From contig NZ_JAGIAV010000001.1 of assembly GCF_017744675.1 (NCBI RefSeq), forward strand, positions 62,001 through 126,000: 64,000 bases of DNA, given 5' to 3'. Numbering within the stretch: the first letter of the stretch is position 1; the number at the start of each line of letters is the position of its first letter. The notes beneath the pieces are model-generated. The model saw nothing but the letters and a program-made list of their open reading frames with translations, was not told the origin of the DNA and did not search any database. This DNA comes from Flavobacterium sp. Lineage in GTDB: Bacteria; Bacteroidota; Bacteroidia; Flavobacteriales; Flavobacteriaceae. This document shows positions 1-8,932 of the stretch, in pieces. Position numbers and translations under genes: made by a program.

Positions 1-896
1 GCATAAAAACTGCTTCCAGAATTATCATCAATTGAATTTCGGCTTTCCACCGTTCCTCCTAAATCATTTACATTACCACTGTACGCCAACGAAATATAAT
101 TATCTGGAGAAAAACTATATTGAAGTCCAATTCCAAAATTAGAATAATTATTAAATCTTCTTTTCCAGTCGGTTGTCAGTTCTGATTTCATGTACTCATC
201 AGGATTTGGGCGCGTTCTTGTCGTGTACAATAACTCGCGGTTTCTTCCTAACTGCAAACCGTAATTGGTTATAAAAGAAAATTTACCTTTAGAATAGCTA
301 AAATCTAAAAGCGTATTGTAACTCGTTCCGCCAAATTTGGAAACCGACACATGCTGATTGGCCGTTCCCGTCATACCGCCTTCTAGATTTTGTTTGGTAA
401 TAATATTAATAACGGCTTTTCCCTCGGCGTCATATCTGGAAGAAGGATTAGAAATGACTTCAATTTTCTGAATCTGCGAAACTGGAATTGCTGCAAATCT
501 TTCGTAATTAATCAAAATTCCGTTGAGATAAATAATCGCCTCACCTTTTCCGAGAACACTAATTTCTCCGTCGGCAACCACAACATTGGGCACTCTCGAC
601 AATAATTCGCTTACCGAACTGCTCGTTGCCAGAACCGTTCCATTTACATTGACATCGATATTTCCGTTTGTGCCATATTTTACTAATGAAGGCTGACTTT
701 TAATAACGACTTCATTTAACTGATTATGATCTTGCTTCTTGATTATGGAATCTGTAGCAGACTCTGAGAATGTTGTTTTTTCTAATAGTTTATCCTCTTC
801 AACATGGGATTTATCCCGATTTTTGACAGATTGCGCTTTTATTTCGATTGATGAAAAAATCAGACAATAAATAAAAATGAAAATTAAAAACCTCAT
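1..896 (-). CDS. TonB-dependent receptor-like outer-membrane beta-barrel protein (partial)
   Basis: An open frame starts at the ATG at 894-896 and runs off the left edge, giving about 298 residues. It begins MRFLIFIFIYCLIFSS with a signal peptide ending near IKAQ. A plug-like domain follows (NEVVIKSQPSLVKYG, then SELLSRVPNVVV, YLNGILINYERFAAIP and IEVISNPSSRYDAEG). This matches the plug of the outer-membrane beta-barrel family seen in Bacteroidetes receptors without an N-terminal carboxypeptidase-like domain. The rest read so far is beta-strand rich. The substrate cannot be told. It lies 112 bases downstream of two AraC-type regulator genes on the same strand, so they may control it. The C-terminal barrel is outside the window. 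Confidence 0.85.
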   Translation of the reverse strand, partial: MRFLIFIFIYCLIFSSIEIKAQSVKNRDKSHVEEDKLLEKTTFSESATDSIIKKQDHNQLNEVVIKSQPSLVKYGTNGNIDVNVNGTVLATSSSVSELLSRVPNVVVADGEISVLGKGEAIIYLNGILINYERFAAIPVSQIQKIEVISNPSSRYDAEGKAVINIITKQNLEGGMTGTANQHVSVSKFGGTSYNTLLDFSYSKGKFSFITNYGLQLGRNRELLYTTRTRPNPDEYMKSELTTDWKRRFNNYSNFGIGLQYSFSPDNYISLAYSGNVNDLGGTVESRNSIDDNSGSSFY

Positions 897-1008
897 AAAT
901 TTTAACGATTAAGTTTGACTTTGATGAAACAAATGTCAGTTCTTAATCAGATTATAAGGTCGTCGAAAGCGAAATCAGGAGTACGGATTTATAAATTCAC
1001 ACTCTGTT

Positions 1009-2064
1009 TTAAGATTGCAAAGCTTGGATTTGATAGTTTAGTGGCGTTGTTCCTGTATGTTTTTTGAATGCCACAAAGAAGGTCGATTTGGAATTAAATC
1101 CCACATCGTAGCCAACAGATTCTAGAGTTAGCTTATCGTTTGAAGTAATTATTTCACAGGCTTCTTCAATTCGAAATTCATTTACAAAACTGGTAAAATT
1201 CTTTCCTAGATTATTATTAAGAAACTGTGATAATTTATGACTTGAAATATTAATTTCTTGAGATAAATCTCTTAAACTTAAATTCGGATTTTTATACAAT
1301 GCTTTTTCATACATTATTTTTTTCAGATTTTGAGATAAAATTTCGACTTCTTTTTTGTTTAATTTATTCTCTTTTTGAATATCAATTACAAATAAATCAT
1401 TCGCTTGTTTTCTGTGCAGCAAAATTAAAATGATCAGGTATAAAATAAAAGTAAAAGCTATTGCCCCAATTATGCAGGAAACAAAAGGCACTCGCGAAAA
1501 ACCAAGAAAATAAGACAGAAAAATCAAAGCATTACCTAGAAAAATTGCGCCAAACCATTTTTCTGACGCACTTGAATTTTGATAATCACTAGTTATTTTC
1601 TGAAGTAGAAATCTGCTTTCAAAACCAGAAACAAAACTATAAGTAAACCATTGAAAGAAAATAGCAACTACAAAATAATCATTCCATAAAACAGGGTATT
1701 TTTCATAAGGAAATAAAAGACCGATTAGTACAATTGCTATAAACCAACTTACCAGATGCAATTTCCATTTTATAGCATTAACATTAAATTTCTCCATTCC
1801 TGATTTTAAAGTATAATAGAGAAATGGCCCAATTAGCAAACACGCTGAAAGACCAATTTGAAGATAAATTTTAGCCAAATCTCGATTAAAATATACAAAA
1901 ACAGTGACCACAATTCGGGTACTTAATGCCAACAGTATGGCACCCAAAAAATAATTGGTCCAGAATTTTTTCTTAGTAAAAAAGAAAAAATACAGACTTA
2001 AAAGAAATCCGTTGAAAGCGCCTAAAGCACCGAAAAAGAACAATATTTCTTTTCCAATATTCAT
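1009..2064 (-). CDS. Membrane-anchored AraC-family transcriptional regulator, copy 1
   Basis: The product has 351 residues. About the first 210 carry six or seven hydrophobic segments (for example NYFLGAILLALSTRIVVTVF), and about residues 255-345 form an AraC-type double helix-turn-helix (LRDLSQEINISSHKLSQFL and VGYDVGFNSKSTFFVAFKKH). Such regulators sit in the inner membrane with a cytoplasmic DNA-binding domain; the signal they sense is not known. The start ATG is one base after the stop of the gene upstream, so the two are co-transcribed. The two proteins are paralogues, and their 3' ends are nearly identical in DNA. Confidence 0.85.
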   Translation of the reverse strand: MNIGKEILFFFGALGAFNGFLLSLYFFFFTKKKFWTNYFLGAILLALSTRIVVTVFVYFNRDLAKIYLQIGLSACLLIGPFLYYTLKSGMEKFNVNAIKWKLHLVSWFIAIVLIGLLFPYEKYPVLWNDYFVVAIFFQWFTYSFVSGFESRFLLQKITSDYQNSSASEKWFGAIFLGNALIFLSYFLGFSRVPFVSCIIGAIAFTFILYLIILILLHRKQANDLFVIDIQKENKLNKKEVEILSQNLKKIMYEKALYKNPNLSLRDLSQEINISSHKLSQFLNNNLGKNFTSFVNEFRIEEACEIITSNDKLTLESVGYDVGFNSKSTFFVAFKKHTGTTPLNYQIQALQS

Positions 2065-2065
2065 G

Positions 2066-3124
2066 TTAAGACTGCAAAGCTTGGATTTGATAGTTTAGTG
2101 GCGTTGTTCCCGTATGTTTTTTGAATGCCGCAAAGAAGGTCGATTTGGAATTAAATCCCACATCGTAGCCAATAGATTCTAGCGTTAATTTATCGGTAGA
2201 AGCAATAATTTTGCAAGCTTCGTTGATTCTAAATTCGTTTACAAAACTGGTAAAATTCTTTCCTAAGTTATTATTCAAAAACTGCGACAGTTGGTGGCTC
2301 GAAATATTAATTTCTTGAGACAAATCTTGAAGTGTCAAGTTCGGATTTTTATACAGACTCTTTTCATACATCGCATTTTCTAATTTTTCAGACCATATTA
2401 CAGCTTCTGCCGAATCTATTTTTTTATTCGAAATCTTTCCGTTCAATAAAAACAAATCGTCTGTTTTTTTTCGATACAAAAGAATGGAAATTCCTAAGTA
2501 TAAAATGAACGAAAAAACCACTGCGCCACTTATATAAGTTGCTGCCGACGCTCCCATAATCGCCAAGAAATAAAATAGAAACAACAGAAAATTTCCAAAG
2601 TAGAGCATCGAGAACCATATTTCGGCTGGAGTCGTTTTTTCTTTTCTGCCGAGGACTTTCTGGAGAACTGTACGAAGTTTATAACCCGCAAACACAATAT
2701 AAACAAACCATTGCAAATAGATGATTCTTATAAAAATGCCTCCCCAAAGTTTTGGATATATTTCGTACGGATATAAAGCCCCGACCACCACAATTAAAGT
2801 TCCCCAAAATGCCAACATAAACTTCCATGATCTTGGCATAATCTGAACTTCATCAACTGCCGATTTGACGAAATAATACAAACAAGGTCCAATAAAGAAA
2901 CAAGCTGTTAGTCCAAACTGGAGATACATTTTTGGCAGTTCTGGATGAAAATAAACAAAAACAGATTTTGCAATTCGGATACTTAGCGCAAACAAAAGCG
3001 CACCCAGAAAATAATTCGTCAGATGTTTTTTCTTAGTAAAAAAGAAGAAATAAACCCCGAGAATAATTCCGTTGAAAGCTCCTAAAGCACTAAAAAAGAA
3101 TAAAAGTTCTTTGCTAGTATCCAT
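2066..3124 (-). CDS. Membrane-anchored AraC-family transcriptional regulator, copy 2
   Basis: The product has 352 residues with the same plan as its downstream paralogue: an N-terminal multi-pass membrane part starting MDTSKELLFFFSALGAFNG, and a C-terminal AraC helix-turn-helix (LQDLSQEINISSHQLSQFL). The C-terminal 38 or so residues differ from the paralogue at only two positions, while the membrane parts are clearly diverged, so the two may sense different signals but read similar DNA sites. It is the first gene of the pair. The spacer upstream (3125-3320) also serves the divergent gene at 3321. A link to the receptor gene at 1-896 is inferred from order only. Confidence 0.85.
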   Translation of the reverse strand: MDTSKELLFFFSALGAFNGIILGVYFFFFTKKKHLTNYFLGALLFALSIRIAKSVFVYFHPELPKMYLQFGLTACFFIGPCLYYFVKSAVDEVQIMPRSWKFMLAFWGTLIVVVGALYPYEIYPKLWGGIFIRIIYLQWFVYIVFAGYKLRTVLQKVLGRKEKTTPAEIWFSMLYFGNFLLFLFYFLAIMGASAATYISGAVVFSFILYLGISILLYRKKTDDLFLLNGKISNKKIDSAEAVIWSEKLENAMYEKSLYKNPNLTLQDLSQEINISSHQLSQFLNNNLGKNFTSFVNEFRINEACKIIASTDKLTLESIGYDVGFNSKSTFFAAFKKHTGTTPLNYQIQALQS

Positions 3125-3290
3125 AATGTAAGTTCGTTATATCCTAAACAAAGCTAAAAAAAAGATTGGCTTATTAAGAGAATTTTTATTCAATTATTTT
3201 TAATTTAAAGTTTTAAAACGCAGAAAATCAAGAGAAAACAGCTTCGTTTTTCAATAAAGAAAAGCGTCGTAATTTCTTGATTATAAATAC

Positions 3291-3298
3291 TACTTTTG
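3291..3298 (+). promoter_or_regulatory. -7 promoter element for the large outer-membrane protein gene
   Basis: TACTTTTG matches the Bacteroidetes -7 consensus TAnnTTTG exactly and ends 22 bases before the ATG at 3321. No well-spaced -33 TTG was found. Confidence 0.5.
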
Positions 3299-3320
3299 AC
3301 TTTTTAGAGTTAAAGTATTT

Positions 3321-6300
3321 ATGTTGAAAAAATTACTGTTTTTGACGGTTTTCTTCTGGTTTTCTGCGCTTCAGGCTCAGGAAACCGAATCGCTGTACAA
3401 AACCAAAAAAGTAATCGTTTCAAAAGATACTATTCGGCTTGAAAAAATGTGCATCAATTCTGGATTTTTCCAAATTCTGAATACTAAAAACGAGCCCATC
3501 GATTCGACTTTTTACAAGGTAGATTTTCAAAAAGGATATTTGCTTTTTAATGAAAAATACCCATCGGTTTCAGATACCTTAATTGTCAATTATCTTAATT
3601 ATCCTGATTTTTTAACCAAAGAATACAGTCTTTACAAATCGGATCAAATTGTAAGCGGCGATGTCGGGACAGACAAACTCTATCGAATCGACAACAGCTC
3701 CAATGCTAAAAAAGTAACTCCTTTTGACGGTCTCGAAACTTCTGGAAGCATTACTCGAGGCGTTACAGTTGGTAATAATCAGAGTACGGTTTTGAACTCC
3801 AATTTAGATTTGCAGATTACAGGAAAACTTTCAGACAAAGTAAGTTTGAGAGCTTCGCTGCAGGATAATAATATTCCGCTGCAAGATGGCGGTTATTCGC
3901 AGAAACTCGATCAGTTTGATAATATTTTCATCGAACTTTTTAGCAACGATTGGAACATTCGCGCCGGCGATGTCTTTTTAGAAAACAGGAAAACACAATT
4001 TTTAAGCTTCAATAAAAAAGTTCAAGGACTTTCAGCAAACTTCGATTTTGATACAGAAACTAGCAAAACCAATGTTTTCGCTTCGGTTGCTTTTGTAAAA
4101 GGCCAATACGCCAAAAGTACTTTTACAGGTCAAGAAGGAAATCAAGGTCCGTACAAACTGAAAGGTCAAAATGGCGAATTGTATGTTCTCGTAATTTCAG
4201 GTTCAGAACGTGTTTACGTAAATGGCGTTTTGCTGAAACGTGGGGAAAACAACGATTATGTAATTGACTATAATGCAGGAGAAATTGTTTTTACTTCGCT
4301 TTTCACCATCACTTCAGAAATGCGTATCAATGTCGAGTACCAATATTCCGAAAGAAATTACAACCGATTAGTGACTTACGCAGGCGCGACGCACGAGAAC
4401 AAAAATTGGAGTTTTGGCGGTTATTTATATTCTGAAAATGATATGAAAAATCAGCCCTTGCAGCAGAATCTTTCTCCAGAACAAGTTCAGATTTTAAGCC
4501 AAGCAGGCGATGATGTCAATTTGATGAAAGCGCCTTCTGCTTATGAAGATACTTATGCCGCGAATAAAATTTTGTATAAAAAAATACTCGTCAATTCGGT
4601 TGAAGCTTACGAATACTCCAATAATCCGTCTGATGTTTTATATAATGTCAGATTTAGTCAAGTTGGAGCAAATTCTGGAAATTACATTATTCAGAACAAC
4701 AATTCAGTTGAGCGTATTTATCAATATGTTGAACCAATAAATGGCGTTCTGCAAGGAAACTACGAACCGATTGTTCAGTTGGTTGCGCCAATAAAACTTC
4801 AGGTCGCTACATTTTTAGGAAAATACAATCCGAATGAGAAAACATTGGTTGACTTTGAATTGGCGGTCAGCAATAATGACCAGAATTTATTTTCTACTAT
4901 TGATGATTCTAATAATGAAGGCATAGCTTTTAAAACCAATCTTAAAAAACGTCTTTTTTCTAGAAGTTGGAGTTTAGATGCTTTCGCAAACTATCAATAC
5001 GTGCAACAGAATTTTAAATCGGTTGAGCGTTTGTATAATATTGAGTTTAATCGCGATTGGAATTTAACGGGAACACTTTTCGGCAATCAGAGCCTTTTAG
5101 TTACAGGCTTAAACTTTGATTTATTTTCGAAAAATAAAACTTCCAATATTGGTTTGCTAACATATCAATTCGAAAAATTAGATTTTAGCGAAAGCTATTC
5201 TGGCGCCAGACATACGACCAATGCATTATTTAAACTAAAGAATTGGACAATTGAAAACAACGGAAGTTTCCTTAATTCTGATGCAACAACATCGACTTCA
5301 AAATTCATTAGAAATCAAACCAGAACCAAATATCATTTTGGCAAAAACTGGATTGGCGGCAGCATGCAGTTAGAAGACAATCAACAAAAAGATAAAGTTA
5401 CCAATCAGTTTTCGGCCTTAAGCCAAAGATTTTCAGAATATGGGGTCTTTACCGGGCGAGGCGACAGCACCAAAGTTTTTGTGGAAGTTGGTTTTCTGCA
5501 AAGGCGCAACGATAGTTTGCAAAACGGATTGTTGCAACACGTAAACAATTCACAAACCTATTATTTAAGATCAAAATTAATTCAGACCAAAAAAACCGAT
5601 TTGGCCGTTTATGCAAGTTATCGAAATTTGGATTTTACGGATAATTCGAGACAAAATGAACCTTCTTTAAATTCGAGAGTTTTATACAACGACCGTTTTT
5701 TTAATCAATTAATGCAGATTGGAACCGCTTACGAAACCAGTTCTGGAACTATTGCCCAACAAGAATTTACATACGTAGAAGTGCCAACTGGACAAGGAGT
5801 GTACACTTGGAACGATTATAACGGAAATGGTATTCAGGAACTAGAAGAATTTGAAGTTGCCGTTTACCAAGATCAGGCGCGATACGTGAGAGTTTTTCTG
5901 CCGAATCAGGTTTACATTAAAACCAATCAAAACAAGTTTTCGCAATCTTTGACCTTGAATCCGCTGCAATGGCAGAATGAAAAAGGTTTCAAAAAACTGC
6001 TATCTTATTTCTACAATCAGACTTCTTTTATAATGGATCGAAAGGTGAAAAGCGAGGGCGAAAAACTAGAACTTAATCCGTTTAATTCATCAGAAGAGAA
6101 TATTTTAGGGTTGAATTCGAGTTTTAGAAATAGTTTGTTTTACAATCGAGGAAAGCAAAAACATTCGGTTACCTATTCTTATTTGATAAATAAAGGAAAA
6201 AGTCTGCTTTCTATTGGGTCGCAAAATGTGCAGAATTATTCGCATCAAATTCAGTATACCCATTTGTATCAAAAAAGCTGGCTGTTTAATTTCTTTACCA

Positions 6301-6755
6301 AAACCATAAAAACGGATTTGGTTTCTAAAGATTTTACAGAGAAAAATTATGATATTGAAGGCTGGCAATTGGCGCCAAAAGTGAGTTATTTGTTTTCTAA
6401 AAACACCAAGTTGGATTTCTTCTATGAACTTCAAAACAAGAAAAACCAAATTGGAAATTTCGAAACTTTAGACCAAAACAGAATCGGAACTTCTTTTTCT
6501 TATGCTGGCGAAAAGAAGGTAACGGTAAATGGAGAATTTTCTTTTTATCAGAATAAATTTGACGGAAATGAATTTTCATCGGTAGGTTTTCAGATGTTGG
6601 AAGGACTTCAAGCAGGTTCAAATTTGGTTTGGAAACTGCTTCTACAGAAGAACATTACGTCGTTTTTGGATGTTAATTTAAATTACCAAGGACGCAAAAG
6701 CGAGACTGGATCGACCGTTCATACGGGAAATGTCCAGCTTCGCGCATATTTTTAA
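3321..6755 (+). CDS. Large predicted outer-membrane beta-barrel protein, function unknown
   Basis: The product has 1144 residues with a signal peptide (MLKKLLFLTVFFWFSALQAQ) and no obvious transmembrane helix after it. Much of the length is alternating polar and aromatic strands ending in a C-terminal strand (VHTGNVQLRAYF), typical of an outer-membrane barrel. Near residue 300 is a segment with YVNGVLLKRG and DYVIDYNAGEIVFT, a pattern I associate with large Bacteroidetes surface proteins. Near residue 832 is DYNGNGIQELEEFE, which resembles a calcium-binding EF-hand or dockerin loop. There is no TonB plug, so it is not an ordinary receptor. It stands alone with its own promoter, followed by the Lys/Ala-rich gene. 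I do not know its function. Confidence 0.75.
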   Translation: MLKKLLFLTVFFWFSALQAQETESLYKTKKVIVSKDTIRLEKMCINSGFFQILNTKNEPIDSTFYKVDFQKGYLLFNEKYPSVSDTLIVNYLNYPDFLTKEYSLYKSDQIVSGDVGTDKLYRIDNSSNAKKVTPFDGLETSGSITRGVTVGNNQSTVLNSNLDLQITGKLSDKVSLRASLQDNNIPLQDGGYSQKLDQFDNIFIELFSNDWNIRAGDVFLENRKTQFLSFNKKVQGLSANFDFDTETSKTNVFASVAFVKGQYAKSTFTGQEGNQGPYKLKGQNGELYVLVISGSERVYVNGVLLKRGENNDYVIDYNAGEIVFTSLFTITSEMRINVEYQYSERNYNRLVTYAGATHENKNWSFGGYLYSENDMKNQPLQQNLSPEQVQILSQAGDDVNLMKAPSAYEDTYAANKILYKKILVNSVEAYEYSNNPSDVLYNVRFSQVGANSGNYIIQNNNSVERIYQYVEPINGVLQGNYEPIVQLVAPIKLQVATFLGKYNPNEKTLVDFELAVSNNDQNLFSTIDDSNNEGIAFKTNLKKRLFSRSWSLDAFANYQYVQQNFKSVERLYNIEFNRDWNLTGTLFGNQSLLVTGLNFDLFSKNKTSNIGLLTYQFEKLDFSESYSGARHTTNALFKLKNWTIENNGSFLNSDATTSTSKFIRNQTRTKYHFGKNWIGGSMQLEDNQQKDKVTNQFSALSQRFSEYGVFTGRGDSTKVFVEVGFLQRRNDSLQNGLLQHVNNSQTYYLRSKLIQTKKTDLAVYASYRNLDFTDNSRQNEPSLNSRVLYNDRFFNQLMQIGTAYETSSGTIAQQEFTYVEVPTGQGVYTWNDYNGNGIQELEEFEVAVYQDQARYVRVFLPNQVYIKTNQNKFSQSLTLNPLQWQNEKGFKKLLSYFYNQTSFIMDRKVKSEGEKLELNPFNSSEENILGLNSSFRNSLFYNRGKQKHSVTYSYLINKGKSLLSIGSQNVQNYSHQIQYTHLYQKSWLFNFFTKTIKTDLVSKDFTEKNYDIEGWQLAPKVSYLFSKNTKLDFFYELQNKKNQIGNFETLDQNRIGTSFSYAGEKKVTVNGEFSFYQNKFDGNEFSSVGFQMLEGLQAGSNLVWKLLLQKNITSFLDVNLNYQGRKSETGSTVHTGNVQLRAYF

Positions 6756-6818
6756 TGGGTTGCGAAAAAGATGACAATAAATTGCGTAATTTTAATTAAA
6801 ATTTAAACGTATAACCTT

Positions 6819-7415
6819 ATGAAAAAATTAGTATTGTTCTGTTTGATGGTTGTTTTCTCTTCTAATTTTTATGCACAAGAAACAACTGCAAAAACGACGA
6901 AAAGTAAAACAGAAGCTTCAGCAAAAAAAGCAAAAACGACTGCAGACAAAGCTTCGGCTGATGCCAAAAAAGAAGCTACAAAATCTAAAAAAGCGGCAGA
7001 TGACGCAAAAGCTGCCTCGTCTAAAGCAAAGAAAGAAACTGCTGACGCAGCAAAAAAGACTGCCGACAAAGAGGCTACAAAAGCTAAAGCTGATGCAAAA
7101 AAAGCTACTGTAGAGTCTGATAAAGCAAAAAGCACTGCTGACAAAACAAAAAAAACTGCTGACAAAGCAAAGAGTTCTGCCGACAAAGCCAAAGCCGATG
7201 CCAAAACCACAACAGCAAAAGCTGACGCTACTAAGAAAGATGCCACAGCAGCTAAGAAATCAGCAACTAAAACTTTAAAAGAAACAAACGAAAAAGCGCC
7301 TTCTGTACCAGATAAAGTTACTGGCGAATACAATGGCAAAAAAGTATATACTGGACCAAGAGGCGGTAAATACTATATTAACAAAAATGGTAATAAAACG
7401 TATATTCAAGATTAA
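6819..7415 (+). CDS. Exported Lys/Ala-rich coiled-coil protein with PBCV-type basic adaptor tail
   Basis: The product has 198 residues. It starts with a signal peptide (MKKLVLFCLMVVFSSNFYAQ) followed by about 130 residues made almost only of Ala, Lys, Asp, Thr and Ser in loose heptads (AKKAKTTADKASADAKKEAT). This suggests a long basic helix or coiled coil. The last 25 residues contain GPRGGKYYINKNGNKTYI, which matches the small basic adaptor domain first described in chlorella viruses (PBCV basic adaptor family) and also found at the ends of some bacterial proteins. The low-complexity core makes homology searches unreliable. The role is unknown; binding to an acidic polymer such as DNA or polysaccharide is a guess. 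The next gene is 220 bases away, behind a terminator. Confidence 0.75.
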   Translation: MKKLVLFCLMVVFSSNFYAQETTAKTTKSKTEASAKKAKTTADKASADAKKEATKSKKAADDAKAASSKAKKETADAAKKTADKEATKAKADAKKATVESDKAKSTADKTKKTADKAKSSADKAKADAKTTTAKADATKKDATAAKKSATKTLKETNEKAPSVPDKVTGEYNGKKVYTGPRGGKYYINKNGNKTYIQD

Positions 7416-7467
7416 GATTCTGAGATGCTAAGCTACTGAGGTGCTAAGTTTCTAAGATTAACAAATT

Positions 7468-7497
7468 AAGCCGAACTTATAGTTCGGCTTTCTTGTT
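7468..7497 (+). terminator. Intrinsic terminator after the Lys/Ala-rich gene
   Basis: AAGCCGAAC and GTTCGGCTT form a 9-base perfect stem with a 5-base loop, followed by a T-rich run. It sits inside a larger imperfect inverted repeat: GATGCTAAG-type sequence at 7427-7457 and its complement CTTAGCATCTTAGAATCTC near 7518. Confidence 0.75.
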
Positions 7498-7638
7498 TTC
7501 TAAACAGAAAATCTGTGAACTTAGCATCTTAGAATCTCAGAAACTTAGAAGCTTAAATTATAGTTAATAATTTAGTAATACCTTCGAAATAACATAAAAA
7601 ACATATTTTTCTATCTTCGTTTTTAAAACGTGTTAAAA

Positions 7639-8718
7639 ATGAGCATAGATTATTCTGCGAATAAAACTATTTTAATCGCTCCATTAAATTGGGGACTTGG
7701 ACATGCCACTCGATGCATTCCTATTATCAAGGCTCTTCAGGAGAATAATTATATTCCGATCATTGCATCTGATGGAGTTGCATTGGCTTTATTACGAAAA
7801 GAATTTCCTTATATACAGACTCTAGAATTGCCTTCTTATCATATTGAATATGCAAAGAATGGCAAAAACTTTAAATGGAAGCTGATTAAAAATCTTCCTA
7901 AAATGATCACTGCTATTTTGGATGAGAAAAAAATGGTCAATCATTGGATTAAAAAACATGGCATTGACGGTATTATCTCAGACAACAGATTGGGCGTAAT
8001 CAGCAAAAAAGTGCCTTCTGTTTTCATTACGCACCAATTGAATGTCATGACAGGAAACACGACTTGGTTTACGAGCAAGTGCCATCAATATTTTATTAAA
8101 AAATATAATGAGTGCTGGGTTCCTGATACAAATGGAACAATAAATCTAACAGGAGATTTAGGCCATTTAAAATCGAATGAACTAAATCTAAAATATATTG
8201 GTCCGTTGAGCCGCATGAAGAAAAAGGATACTCCGAAAATATATGATTTGATGATTATATTGTCTGGACCAGAACCTCAGCGTACTTTCTTGGATGAAAA
8301 ACTGCAGAAAGAAGCAGCAAATTTTCCTGGAAAGGTGGTTTTTGTACAGGGGAAAGTAGAAAAATCGCAAGAAAAGTGGCAGGCTGGAAATGTGACGTAT
8401 TATAATTTCATGAATTCTAAACAGCTGGAACAGACTTTTAACGAAAGTGAATTTGTTCTTTGCCGTTCGGGTTATACGACTGTGATGGACTTGGCAAAAC
8501 TGGGTAAAAAAGCTTTTTTTATTCCGACTCCTGGCCAGTATGAGCAGGAATATCTGGCGATTAAACTTCAAGAAGAAAATCTTGTACCGTATGCCATGCA
8601 AGATGACTTTACCATTGAAGATTTATCCAAAGTAGAGACATTTAAAGGATTATCCCATTTTGAAAACAACATCGACTGGGATTTGTTATTTAAGGTTTTT
8701 GAAGACAAAACTGCGTGA
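7639..8718 (+). CDS. Glycosyltransferase of the MurG-like / family 28 type
   Basis: The product has 359 residues counting from the ATG at 7639. A GTG three codons earlier (7630) is possible but less likely. The N-terminus carries NWGLGHATRCIPII, the glycine-rich acceptor-side loop of MurG-like GT-B enzymes. The C-terminal half carries CRSGYTTVMDLAKLGKKAFF and PTPGQYEQEYLA, which resemble the nucleotide-sugar binding part of family 28 enzymes. It probably moves a sugar to a lipid or cell-envelope acceptor at the inner membrane; donor and acceptor cannot be read from the sequence. It appears monocistronic. A TATCTTCG -7-like element lies at 7612-7619. Confidence 0.75.
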   Translation: MSIDYSANKTILIAPLNWGLGHATRCIPIIKALQENNYIPIIASDGVALALLRKEFPYIQTLELPSYHIEYAKNGKNFKWKLIKNLPKMITAILDEKKMVNHWIKKHGIDGIISDNRLGVISKKVPSVFITHQLNVMTGNTTWFTSKCHQYFIKKYNECWVPDTNGTINLTGDLGHLKSNELNLKYIGPLSRMKKKDTPKIYDLMIILSGPEPQRTFLDEKLQKEAANFPGKVVFVQGKVEKSQEKWQAGNVTYYNFMNSKQLEQTFNESEFVLCRSGYTTVMDLAKLGKKAFFIPTPGQYEQEYLAIKLQEENLVPYAMQDDFTIEDLSKVETFKGLSHFENNIDWDLLFKVFEDKTA

Positions 8719-8833
8719 TTGAACGCGGATGAAACTGATTTGCTTTCGCAAAAACGCGGATGAAGCGGGTCATTATAAAAATAAGAAAGACCTAAACCAG
8801 TTCGGCTAAAGCCTTTTTGATAAAATTAAAAAA

Positions 8834-8853
8834 CCTCCAGCTAAAGCTGGAGG
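8834..8853. repeat. REP-like palindrome in the spacer 8719-8932
   Basis: CCTCCAGC TAAA GCTGGAGG is a perfect 8-base stem with a TAAA loop. A shorter GGCTAAAGCC-type palindrome lies just upstream at about 8803-8812. The spacer also holds mirrored fragments (GAACGCGGATGAA near 8723; TCTTCGCGAAAGCGAATCTG near 8891). The spacer lies between convergent genes, so the hairpin may also end transcription. Confidence 0.6.
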
Positions 8854-8932
8854 CAATTCAAAATTTTATATAAAAATCAGTTTTTTTCCGCGTCTTCGCG
8901 AAAGCGAATCTGTCTAATCTGCGTCCTGATTT

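Noticed and set aside
6850..7113. An 87-residue Lys/Gln/Leu-rich frame overlapping the Lys/Ala-rich gene in frame +1
   Set aside because: Same low-complexity effect; no start context and no recognisable domain.
6869..7339. A 156-residue Ala/Phe/Val-rich frame on the minus strand
   Set aside because: It is the antisense shadow of the Lys/Ala-rich gene; the repetitive codons keep the opposite frame open by chance, and the plus frame has a signal peptide and a recognised tail.
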